Shown here in pieces: positions 12,301 through 25,230 of a stretch of DNA of 64,000 nt. The translations under genes were made by a program, and so were the position numbers. Position 1 is the first letter of the stretch. Every line of letters begins with the position of its first letter. Source of the DNA: Amia ocellicauda (taxonomy: Eukaryota; Chordata; Actinopteri; Amiiformes; Amiidae); assembly GCF_036373705.1 (NCBI RefSeq), contig NC_089858.1, positions 31,746,249 to 31,810,248 of the forward strand, given 5' to 3'. The notes beneath the pieces were generated by a model. It was not told the origin of the DNA. It made no database searches and worked only from the letters and a program-made list of their open reading frames with translations.

Positions 12301-15300
12301 AACCTTGCATTGCTTTTTTAAATATTAATTGTTCTATGTATTTGTTCAGAAATTAAAGATCACAAGACAAAAACAGTGTAGGTTTAAACATGAAAGTGTT
12401 TCCTGAAGGGCATCTGCTGTAGCTGAATGAGGGAGAGAGAAGAGGTCCCAGGCTGCTGTGAAGGAGAACCCTGGGGGTGGGGGGTATAACAATTATATAC
12501 TGCAATATCAATGCAAACAAAAGCAGTTTGAAAAATGTTTTTGTTAAATATTGTCTTGAAATAAGTACATCTTTCTTTCTACATTTTTCAGTAATTTTAA
12601 TAAATACAATGTTTCACAGCAGCTGTTTCCTTCTGATTCTCTTTAATCATGTAAACAAATACAACCTGTCTGAGCCTCTCTTCCTTATGAAAGAGCAGAC
12701 CAATGTGTCAAACAATGAACACAAATATGAACATACTTATTAAAATAGTACAAACATTGTTAAAATGTTGGATTTGCATGAGCTATAATTAAGTTCTGAT
12801 GAGACACGTTCAGCACAACCCTAGTGTAATTTGTCTGTAATTGGGATGCTGATGTAATTCTCTGTGTTGGGGAAAATGTTAATAAATGTGTTTAATGGGC
12901 CAGCAATAGAGTCCTGAGGCCCTTCTGAAAGTGCTTTGAATAGGAGACTCTGTCCAGTAACTGATACAGGGTGTGAGGCCTGACTGTTTCCTTCCTTCCC
13001 CCAGAATGGACGACTCTTTCTGCTTGTCCCCCATGAGGTCTCCCTTCTACCCCCTGGGAACGGCGGGCACCCTGCCCTCTCTGCACCACTCGGCCGTTCA
13101 CATGCACCTGCCCGGGGTGAGGTACCCAGCTGAGCTGTCGCACTCCTCGATCTCCGCACTGCAGTCCGAGCGCCTTTCCGAGAGGTACAAGCCCGCAGCC
13201 AACTGGGGGAACCTTGATTCCTGTCCGTTGTGTGTGTGTGTGTCTCGCATTCTTCCTCTCCTGCCCTGCCTTGCTCAAATTCCAATCAGAACTTGTTTCT
13301 TCTCCCCACAGGCTGCAAATGGAAGATGAACTGAGGCAACGAGAGCGGGAGAGGGAGAGGGAGAGAGAGAGGGAGCGTGAGAAGGAGAGGGAGCGGGAGG
13401 CTGAGCGGGAGAAGGAACGGGAGCGGGAGAGGGAGCGTGAACGTGAGCGCGAGAGGGAGCTGGAGCGCGAGCGGGAGAAGGAGAGAGAGCGGGAGCGGGA
13501 GGCGGAGAGACAGAAGGAGAGAGCAAGAGAGAAGGAGCTGCAGGCCTCCAAAGCCATGGAGAACCACTACCTGGCAGACCTACACGCCCTCAGGGCCCAG
13601 CCAGCTGAGGACCGGGCCAAAGCCGGGGAGAGACTGACCCCCAACAGGCCGGGTAAGGCTGGGCTACAGTCAGGTACGCCTTATCAGCCACCATTTCAGA
13701 CCAATGAGCAAAAACCAGTGGAAGATTCAATTAGAATTACCCACAGCCTATTCTAGAACTCACAAGTGTTTTTTTTCTCCCTCCCTCTCTGAATGTCACA
13801 AATCCTTTTTGGTTTATATGCCCCTGTTTTAGGTAGGGAATAGGGGATCCTTAAGTTAAACAACAGATAATGCTTTGCTGATTTACCTTCAGTATTAAAA
13901 ATATAGGCTTACTTCTGTTTCGCATTTGCATTGTGACCTGTTAAGGTGCACTCAAAGGAATTCAAATATTTGCTAAAATCATATGTGTAACCCACAGCAC
14001 TCGGTTGGTGGTGAAACTGAGATTACCCTTGAAAACAAGTGCTGGGGGAATTCTCTGGTGCTGTAAACTGCACTAATAAAAATGAGGGGTAGGGAAAGGT
14101 CAACCAAGTCTTTTTATAGGGTAACCAATAGGGCGTTTAGATTTTTTTCCGAGCCCTTAGGCTTTACCTGCAGTGTCACGAGCAGGGGTCGAATGACTGT
14201 GCCACAAAGCCTGGTACTGCCCGAATACCCACATGGATAACCGCAGACCACCCCCTACACAGCTGTAGGAACAGAGTATGGATAAGACTCCGGCTTCTTG
14301 TCCGGGCACAGTGCAGCGTGAAAGAAATCAATCAGTTAGACAATAAATAAATTACTCTGAATAAAAATGGTAATAAAATCAAGCAGATGAAGGTTGTTAA
14401 GTTTTTTGATAGACAGGTAATTCACACTGCAGTATTCAGAGATAGTCCCAGTCCAATTGGCTGAACTGCTGACTGGATTGAAATTATTATACTGCTATGC
14501 GTGTGAAGAAACCTTAAAAAGGTATAAATGGGGAAAAGAAACACAAATATATATAGCTACATCTATATAGACACACACATATAGACAGATATGTGTGTGT
14601 ATATATATATATATATATCTATATCGGTTTAAATATATATGTGTCTGTGTGTTTGTTTGTGTGTGTATGCGTTTTATTAGCTTGGGGTATTTTTCCTCCA
14701 AGGTAAATACATTATTTAAGATGCTAAACCAAATTTTCGCTAAGCAGGCCACGTATGAATATTCATTCTCAGTCTCCAAGCACAAAATACAAGTTTTGTT
14801 AACTAAATGCACACCGGGTACTGATTTCCCAGAGCATGCCGCACTGCAGATTATACTTAATTTAAACAACACAGATTTATTTTATTTATTTTTTCCTCTG
14901 TGGTTTACTTCACTGGTCTTCCACTATCCAGCAGAGAGGCACATAGACTAATAAATTCACCAGGCAGACTTTTCTTCAAAAAACGCAATCTGGCACTAAG
15001 CTCCCAGCTTAATGAAGTGGGATGCGAGGAACAGAATAACCCGTTTTGTGATGAACATTTTTCTTTCAATGCAGTATGTTTATCAGGCGAAGTGAATAAA
15101 GCTGAGAATGTTCAGATACGGAGACAAACCTAAGCCGGGGGTTATCTGTGTTGAATGAGCTCTACTGAAACGTATACATCCTTCCCCTGAGATTTTGTCA
15201 GTACTGCTCTCTTTAATATCAATACGCCATCTTTAATTCTATTGTTCACCAGTTTGGACATGGGATGTTTTTATTTTAAAAATTATACTACTGTACCATT

Positions 15301-18300
15301 CAATTTACTTACTTGTTTTCTTTCCCTGAACTAATTTCTACACCTTTCTAGTTAAAGGTTGACCCCACTTATTGTTTTCTATGTATTTTTCTTGATATGT
15401 ACACTTCTCAGTATTTACACCCTTCATTTGAAACTGTCAGTTCTGTGATTTGTTTAATTAAATTATACCTATTTACCAATTATATAATTAAAGCGTTTGA
15501 TGGACACTGACTGTGTACTGATTACAATTGATTGAAGTGAGTTAAGACCGGTATGTGTCCAAACGTTTACACACGTTTAGTTATTATTTTTAGTCTTACA
15601 GGTTTTTTTTTTTTTGTTTGTTTGTTTTTAAGAAAAAACCAAAGAGCCAGCTCTCCCCGCACCCAAGCCAGTCCCACCAGGTCTGCTCCCCTCCCCTGCG
15701 TCCTCGACCCACCTCGCCGTGCCCGGCCTCATCCCTACCCATGGATCTTTCTTGGGGCCGGCTGGCACGGCTGGGCTGGGGGTCGGGGTGGGCAGCTCTG
15801 CCCAGGGGACCCTGGCAGCGGCATTGCTCCTGCAGCGCAACAACGAGGAGGAGAAATGGTTGGCGCGGCAGAGGAAGCTGCGGCAGGAGAAGGAGGACCG
15901 GCAATTCCAGGTGTCTGAGTTCAGACAGCAGGTCCTGGAGCAGCACCTGGACATCGGCCGGCCCGGGGAGGGAGACCTCCGGGGGGAGGGCCACAGGTGA
16001 GGACCTCTATATACTGCGCACCAGTAATGCTGAATAATTGGGAATTAAAACCGACAAATGAAGCTGATGCACAACTTGAAATCTAACTTAGAAAAGGCCC
16101 TGTTTGACAATTCTTCATATTTCCAAGATTTGCCATCCTGACGTAAATCATTCTGCAATAGATGTGACACACAAAGGAATTTCCTTATTTGAATGGGTCT
16201 CTTGTTCCTGTGTATGAGCCTGTGTCTTATCCAGAAGTACCTCTGTACTGTAATTTATTTGTGTTGGAGTAGCACTTGGGGAATTGAGCTGTCCTATATC
16301 TTCAAGAACTTCAGAGAGATTGTCACAGAGGCTTTCATATCTGAAAGGTGTACCCTACCTGTCCCACTCCTTCACAGCACTTCGAGCTCTAATCACGGGT
16401 CTCATTGTTGTTTGAAATCTTTATTTAGCAATCGAGAGGAAACTAAAATGGGCCTGGAATTTTTTTAATTTTTAAACGGTTAAAAAAAAAAAAAAAAATT
16501 GCAGACCTTCCCAATTCTCATCGGCGGTGTTCTGTTGAAAGAGATCGTAATGCAACCTCCTTAGCTATGTGTGTTTGTTCGGGTCTTGATTGGCACTTTT
16601 TTTCTGAGCTGCTGTGTGATTTTGGCAGGCCTTCACCTAGTCAGCCCTGCTTGTTGACGAGGCTTTGTTATTTTCCATATGCACAGATTAGAGCTCCAAG
16701 CAGGTCTAATAGGAGGAGATTGTGGGGCAGTCGCACAATAGCTAATTCTTTTTTCATCCTCGGCACCTTGTATAATTCCAGTTATTTTCTTTTTTTTGTG
16801 CCCCCCTTCTCCGTAATATCTGCTTTTGGCCTGGCTTCTTTGGCATTATTGAGGTCAATCCTAATTAATACTATAATACCAGGCTTGTTCTAGGCATGTG
16901 AAGTAGACACACCTCCTCTTGGTAATCCTGATTGATAATTATATTGTTCCCCTGTGTTGTGCGGGGGGGACTGCATTAAACCGATAGAATGAAAACTAGG
17001 AGGCCAGAGAGCAGCGATTAACATAATCTGCTTGGGTGGTGGATAGCTGTTTAATTAGCTGGTTTAGTTGAATTAACTGTGACGCTTTTAAAGTTATTGC
17101 TTTGCCTGCCACTCTGAGTTGGTTCACGAGAAACTTCAGTTGACACACACACGCACACACACAAACTGATGCATGATGAATGTGTTTCAAGGAAAGGCCA
17201 TTTCAAACAAGCTTTCCCAGCTTACTGCGGTTGAGTGTAATGTTTCTGTTCAGCTGCACATTACTGCGGGGTTTTGTGCTCAGTGCTGCTGCTGAGGAAT
17301 GCTTGCTGCCCGAACCGAGCTTTAATTCCTATCAGTTATGGCGAGGGGTGATTTATTATCACTGCTCTCTTGAATTTTCATGCGAATCCATTTTGCTCTT
17401 GCAGGCCCATCCCAAACCACCACGAGCCGGGGGGCAGAGATTTGCTTCCACACTTGGGGGGGCCACCACCCCTGATCTCCCCCAAATCTCAGCACCGCGA
17501 ACACGGCCCCCCACCCCCCACCACCCTGTGGAACCCAGCCTCGCTCATTGACACGGTCTCCGAGCGGCGCAGCCATGAGCCGTCCCTGCCCTCCAGCCAC
17601 TACGAGGCCAGCCGGCAGGTCCAGGCATTGGGCAAGGGCGAGCGCCACTACGGCTCCGAGAAGCTGGAGGAGAGCGGCAAGAGGAAAGAGTCTCTGGAGA
17701 AGTACCCCTCCCTCAGAGGAACCAGCTTCCTGGAGCCCAGCACGTTCCTGGCCGAGCTGGAGAAATCCACACAGTCCTTTCTCAACCAGCAGAGGGCATC
17801 CTTGTCCCTGCCCAGCCAGTATGGGGACCTGAGTGCCCCCCACAAGGCCAGCTCCCCCTACAGAAGTATGCATGCACCCCCCCGGGGGCCGGACCCAATG
17901 CTGGTGTACGACGACTTCCTGCAGCAGCACAGGCGGCTGGTCAGCAAGCTGGACCTGGAGGAGAGGAGGCGGCGAGAGGCCCGGGAGAAAGGTGAGGTGA
18001 CACAAAAACGTACACACAGCTGGACACGGCAAACACCGCTACTTGGTTTTGCTCCAGACTACAGAACATTGAGAGACTGGATACTAAAAGATGAATTGAT
18101 ATTTGCAGTTTTTTTACTTTCAGACTTATAGTAGGGCATATTTGGAAAGCAAATTTTCAACACAAGATTTACGTGCTCACCTCATGCAGGTTAGTTAGAG
18201 GCAGTCGAGGGTTCAGATCACAGCTACTTCGTTCGAAAGTGTTCTGACTGTGTGTGTGTTCTGGCCCAGGCAGTGGGTCATGTTTTTAGGCCGTGTCCTG

Positions 18301-21300
18301 CGTTATTCCACTACACGATCACGGCTAACCTTCCCCAGAGCAGAGACAGTACTGTCACTGACGCCTCCTAAACGCAGGCTTCTTCTGTGTGCATTTCTTC
18401 TCTTCCTTCCTACCCGCTGCTCTGCGGAAAGGTTACGTTTGCTGGCTAATTAAGACGGCGTCTGACAGGCTCAGGATGTGTGGGGGAGCCGCCGTGATGT
18501 TCCTGCCACACCGAGCAGGGGGGGCGCCTTTGTGTTTGTGTGCGCAGGTTTGCCTGCCACCTCCCCCCCAGTCTCAAAAGCAATCTCGTTTCCCCTAATT
18601 AGGCTATTACTACGATCTGGACGACTCGTACGACGAGAGCGACGAGGAGGAGGTGCGAGCCCACCTGCGCCGCGTCGCCGAGCAACCGCCACTCAAGCTG
18701 GACGACTCGTCGGAGGTAACCGTCATCACCGAACCTTCTTCCATCTCCTTGTTTTGTTTTTTACTTTCTTTTCATTCATCTGCTGCGAATGGGGTCTTTT
18801 AACTACAGGTGAAGCGTAGCAGATGCCGCATGGGTTATAACGCACTACCCGGTGTGTCGGAGACTTTACAGCGTGAATCGATTTAACTCAAACGGAGATG
18901 ATGGCACATGCTTGCATTACCCCTCGCCTGGTGTAAGGTTACTCTGTTTGCCGGCAAAATTAACTCACCAGGGTTGGCTTATTCAAAACTGGTTCAGCTA
19001 GACTCCTCACTCACACAGGATGTTTTGATGACATCACTACAGTGCTGAGGTCTCTTTGATGGTTAACAGTACATTAGTATTATTATTATTATACGTAGTT
19101 ACAATAACCTGTGACTGTCCTTGTAGGTTAGGGCTTTCATATCTCCATGCTCCTCCACTCTCTGGTTGGTTGTTCTAATCTAAGGCTCTCAGACTTGAAC
19201 ACAGAGGTGAACGTCTCCTCACCTGTAAAACTCTGGCCAGAAAATAATAGGAATGGTCTTTTAAATCTGTCTGAAGTATAGCTAAGCCTGTGGCAGACTA
19301 TACTCAGGCCTTCATCTGCAGTCTTTCAGAACGAGAAAAACACCTTTGTTGCTGCCATTCAATTAGCAGAAAAATAACCCTAAAAGCATCTATTACGACT
19401 CCAAAGACTCATCAACACTACGGTTCAGCAAGAAGAAAAGCGCAACTCTAGACCTCATACAGTTGGCTAACACTGCACAGCATGTCAGAACTGTGATCCT
19501 CAGACTGAAAACAATTCTGCTTCTGTGCAGCGCTGTTTACTCTTATTTATTACAGCCGAAGCGCACCTTTAACCAGAGCTTTGGTTTGAAATCTGTATGG
19601 TTCTGGATTTATGTGGTGTTGTACATTTAATATTGTACGTTGCTGTGGGTAGAAAACATCAATTTCTTTCGTGCCTTATCCACAGGTGTAGGTGACTGAA
19701 TTCTGTGGTGAAAATGGGTTTTCTTGTTTGTCTGTTCAAATTAATCTCCTGGTGCTTTCTTGTTGAAAACTATGCCTCATGATTTCCGCAGTCCCTCAGC
19801 TCTAAACACCACAGTAATCCCCCTCCCACGGCCCTCACTCTGAGTGTTGGACTGCCTGGCCCCACAGTCCCCGAGCCACCGCCTGTGGGCCGGGGAGCCC
19901 CAGCAGTCTCTCGGCTCAGCTGTACTTGCTCACTCGCAGACAGACGGGTCCCACCACGTGCACTTAGAAAGGGTTGTCCTCTTCATGTATTATTGGAAAG
20001 AGGGCAGTTAGTCACAAGAAAAGCAATCCATTACTCTCAAACTGCCTTGTCAATACATATTTGGTTTTGTTAAGCTGTGTAAAATATCTCTAGTTAGTCG
20101 TAATGAAACGTGAAATCGGCGGAACCATACATTAATTTATGTGCTGTTTGATTTAGTTTTTTTTTTTTTTTTTCCGGGCGTTGAAACTCCACATTGTCTT
20201 AAAAACTCTGACAACGAAACCAGACGAAATTAAACTTGACCAGACGATACAAGATAATCTCCCCGTCCGGAAACTATTCTAGGTGTCAAAGCTAACTTTA
20301 ACCACATCCTGGGACTGAGCCCTGACTAAAATATCTTGAGTGTTTCAGATGACTGGTTTTGTAAGAATGACTTCATTAACACCCACAGACTTGGTTTAGA
20401 GCCCAGTTTAAAATTCAACCTGAGTAAGATGACAAAAAAAAAATGAAACCCTTCGCAGAGTTTGCTGAACTCTGATCCAGCTTAGAGGAAACAAAAGATG
20501 ATTGAACTGAAATAATATGGGGAAGTGTTTGCAAACCTTTGACTGCCACTCCAGAGAGAGAGTGAAGAATTTATACACTACATATACACTTACACTAACC
20601 CGGCCCGTCTCTCCCCTGTAGAAGACGGACTTCCTGCGTGTGTTCGGGTTGACCACTCGGGCCCGCCGCGACGAACTGCTGCTGCAGAAGAGGAGGAAGA
20701 GGCGGAGGATGCTGAGGGAACGCAGCCCCTCTCCACCGGCCGTCCAGAGCAAACGACAGACCCCACCACCACCTCCCCTCAGCACCCGCTACACCGCCGA
20801 GCAGATGAACTGCACCCCCGAGTTAGAGGACAAGAAGAAGTTCCTCACCATGTTCAGCCTGTCCCACGTCAACACGCAGCAGAGGAAAGGTAAGCCACAA
20901 GTGTCCCGACAGCAGAGGGTTGTGGGTAGTTCTAAGGGCCAGATTAAATCCGACCTTTTTCCCCCCATCCGCTCATTGGAAACTACAAACATGTTCAATT
21001 ATGAGTAGAAGAAAGATCAAAAATAATAATAAGCTGCCACTGAAGACATGTTTGTAGTTTTCGGGTTGACAGGTGGTTCAAAGTTTTCTTTAAATCTGAC
21101 TAAATCCCTCAGAATCGCCAATCTCTGAACTGGCAGTTTTAAAGATTTTTAAGTAGGGGGACCATATGGCTCCATAATCCCAAGCAAACAGGATAGGGAA
21201 TAAAATTTTCTTTAAATGTGAAGAAATTGATAAGTAAATTACTGTGCATTTGTCAAGACAATGGTCTCTTCATTTAATTTTGAGGCTGAAAGAATAATTT

Positions 21301-24300
21301 GATCAGAAAAAGCCCTGAAAGCATTAGATTTAATATTTAAATAATATTGACTGCCATATTTATGATAGTTTTATTTTCTTTGCAGTCATAAATACCACAA
21401 TGCATCTTCTCGTATTTTATAAAAACACTATTTTATGCATTAAATTGATAACTAAGCAGTTTTCTGAAAGAAAGCTTTCCAGTGCAATCTCACAAAACAT
21501 CCTATTTGTAACACAAGCACTTCGGAAGCCGCAAACGAATATCCCAAACCTAGAGGAATAATTGCTCCTACAGCGGAATGTCTCTGGCTTGGCGGACGCC
21601 ATCTGAAAGGGTGTCCAAGTTTGGTTATACAGGAGCAGATTTGCTCAAGCTTGCAGCCGGCAAGCTTTCTCCTCCAGTGCAGTGTGTAGGAGCCAGCAGC
21701 TTACTCTGATTCCCACCGCCATTCTTCTCTAATCACGGAGGATTTACAGAATGCTTCCCCCCAGGCAGCAGTCTAGAGCCTTACTGTTTTATAAGAAGGA
21801 TTGCCTATTGTTGTTGAGGAAGGTGGCATTGTCTAGCTGGGTAGAGCAGAGGATTAGCGACAGCAGGGACCAGAAGAAATTTGGGCAAAAACGTTGACAT
21901 CCATTAGGAAGTAACTCTGTGAAAGAAGATCCACAAGTTCCTTGTAAATCAGGGCAAATTCCACTGGAAAGCATATAGTTATTTTTTTGTTCACACAGAA
22001 TCATGCTTAGCTAGATAGCTGTGTGAATAGAAATGGAATAAAACAAGATAAGGAATTTCAATTAAACACATCTTTTTCACTAAAGCAGATTCACCCTAAG
22101 GAATTCACTGCAGAGTTAAAGCTCGGTATCATCCAGTTCAGTGACACTAAAGTGCGTCCTCTCTCGATCTAGACAATGAAAAGGTGGTGGAGCTGCTGCA
22201 GGCTATCAAGCAGAAGAGTGTGACCCTGGAAAACATCAGACACCCCCTTCAGCCCCTGTGCAAGAGTCCTGCTGCCCCCCACACAAGTGAGAACCCTGTT
22301 CCCTCCCTCGATCGCCACCTACAGATGTTTTAGTACAACATTCACTTCAATATTGTTTATCTGCAGTCGGACGCTCTTGCCGCAGCCATTGCAAAAGAAT
22401 GACTCGTCTGTGTGGAAGGGTGTGAGTGTCAGTTAGTCACCTCACTCAAGCCCTTCCTACATACTTCTGTAAACGAGAGGAATTATTCTAAAGCATGCTG
22501 TGTGAAATATTGAAAGTGTTTGGAATCTAACCAGCAAGGTCTTGGGTTTTTGCAGCAGACACGACTGCAGGCCACCCTCCCGCTGACTCGGAACGGCCGC
22601 CAAGCGTCCGGCCGCCAACCCCCTGCCCTCCCGACTCACAGAAGGTTGTGGAGTCCAGCCGGCCGGAGCAGCTAAAGCCCTCAGAAGCACTGAGACCAAA
22701 AGATGACCCCCGGGCTCCCTTCCATAGTGGGGACAAGGCCAGGCTAGGCGAGGGCCATTTGGCCAAGAAGAACCCCAGCTTACTCAACAGCATGCGGCCC
22801 CCACAGCCCCCCAAGGATGGCCCCCACAGCCTGAATGGAAAGACCAAACCCTGGGAGAGTTTCACTCCGGAAGAGTTTGCCCAGCAGTTTCATGAGTCAG
22901 TGCTGCAGTCTACCCAGAAGGCACTACAGAAACACAAAGGTATGCGGAACTTGCAGAGAAAAGCCCTTTATTTGTCTAAATCATAAAAGTGTGCGAGAGC
23001 ATTTCCACTTTACCACACTGTATTTGAGCACCTTTTTATGGCCTGTTCATTACCCCTGATATTATTCCCCACCGTGTGCTCCTCCAATTTTATTTTTTTA
23101 TTGTATGCTGATTAACGAGGATTTACACCCACATGAGAAGAGCTGGAGGGCAGTGATAGTATAGAATCATAATTATATTCACTATAATCTCCATCAAAAT
23201 TAGATTCTGTCAATAACTCAATAAAAAGCAGTTTATCATTTTTGTCTGCAGTTCATAAAATGATTTGGGGAAACGTTTGGAACAAAAGATAACTAGAGAA
23301 ATAAATGAAATGGGTTCAATTCTTCTCTACTCGGAGGAATGCTCGGTTTTCTTCTGGACATAAAAAGCCCACCAGCCCACTGAGTGTGCATCTGATGGTT
23401 GACACTCTTTTTTGTTATTTCTCTCTCTCCTCTCTCAGGGTGTGCGACAGGGATAACAGAGACGAACCACAAGCTGGACTCGTCGGTGCACTACAACATT
23501 CCAGAGCTGCAGGGCCAGTCCCGGCTGGCCGTCCCCCAGCCCAACGGACAGCACTGCCCCCTGCCGCCCCGTCGAGACGTCCAGGCCATGCGGGAGGAGG
23601 CCTCGGGGAACGAGGACGAGGAGGACGAAGACTCGGAGGAGGAATACGAGGAGGAGGCTCCGGCTCCAAGGTGGCAGGGAATCGAGGCGATCTTTGAGGC
23701 CTACCAGGAATACATTGATGGTAAGCGTAGCCTGAGTTTCTGTGATTCTGAGCTACAGGGCCCAGTCCAGCAAGTTTTACAAATCTCTTGAAATCCACAT
23801 GTGCATTAGAGGCAGGAAAGGGGTTAAATTGGTCCAGGAGAGTGAATAAGTAGATGTCATCAGCATGGAATTGTTGTTATTGTTGTTTACAATGTTAAAA
23901 AAAAAAGTAACTTTAAAATCCCATAGTGCCTAAAAGCATCCTGCTGACTATGAACTCCTGTAATCTCCCCATGTGGAGCTCCTGGGTGATGCAGTGGCTT
24001 TACGGGGGTTTGCGTTTCTTCCTCACTGACCTAGAAGAGAAATGTGGGAAGGGATTTATCAGTGATGGTGATAAATAGAGCAAGACATCTTTTCTAATTC
24101 TGTGAACTACAACAACAAAAAAACTGTGGGTCCACCAGAGGGCGCCACACCACACACAATGTTCCAAAAACTGACACACAAGGCTCCACTGACAATCACA
24201 AGCCAACCACAAAATACCAGGAGACCTACAACTGGAATGGTCAGAGGCGTCTATGGTTTGGATGTGCCCACTATCCCTTCATGAGTAATCGCACACGAAT

Positions 24301-25196
24301 GCAGCACTGCACGGGGTTGTTTTGCAGAACTGCAGAAAAACAAAGCAAACTGAAGGCTGGGTTGCCCGTCTCTCACAGACAGTGTGCAGCAGATTGCAAA
24401 CACTTACACAATCTGGTCAGTCGTGCTTTACTGCCAGGAGACCAATGAAACAAATGTTGATATTTGTATACATTATCTGACACCGCTCATAGCTGTCATC
24501 CTGACCAATCAGGCGCAGCCAGAGACCAGTGACAGAGACCAGTACAGGAGTTTCAATTCCTTCTAAACACCCCCCTGCCGTTCATAGCGCATTGATACAA
24601 AGACAGTGTGTCACAGTGTGGGGAATTGGATATAACAACGGCAGGCTTGAAGAGACTTCATTCTCTCTCCTTCTCTCCCCTCACCTCCTCCTCCTCACTG
24701 CTCCTGTCTGTCCTTCCCCTTTAAATCGGAAGGAAAAAAAACACGCTCCTTGCAGACTAATGAGGCCTTCTGCCGAAACCTCAGTGTTTAGTGAAGAACA
24801 GGCTGCCTGTAGCTGCGCAGACCGTCTCTAGTGATTAGTGGGAGAGTGTCGGCGGAGATGCTAATGAGAGCCGGGGTGATTTCCACAGGCTCACATACTG
24901 TTGTTCCTTCTCTCCCTCTCTCTCTCTCTCCTTTTCCCAGAGCAAAGTATTGAGCGGCAGGTGCTACAGAGCCAGTGCCGGAGGCTGGAGGCCCATCACT
25001 ATAATCTGACTGTGACTGCGGAACAGCTCTCACACAGCATGGGGGTGAGTTTGTCTTTCTGGCTTTAACAGGCCTCCCGAGACGCATCTCTCTCTCCTCT
25101 CTCTCTCTCTCTCTCGGCAGCCCCAGACCCCCGGCAGCACAGCCAGGCAGGAGATAATTACAATCTTCCCCCAAATCCTGTGTAAGATTATTGAGC

Positions 25197-25230
<34 letters not shown>

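Noticed and set aside
12892..13567. Several long minus-strand and alternate-frame ORFs (Ser/Arg-, Leu/Pro- and Pro/Ala-rich)
   Set aside because: They are shadows of the GSE1 Arg/Glu repeat; purine-rich triplets keep the other frames open. The plus-strand exon has precise splice sites and human alignment.
22527..22865. Minus-strand ORF of 112 codons opposite a GSE1 exon
   Set aside because: Shadow of a GC-rich coding exon with confirmed splice sites.
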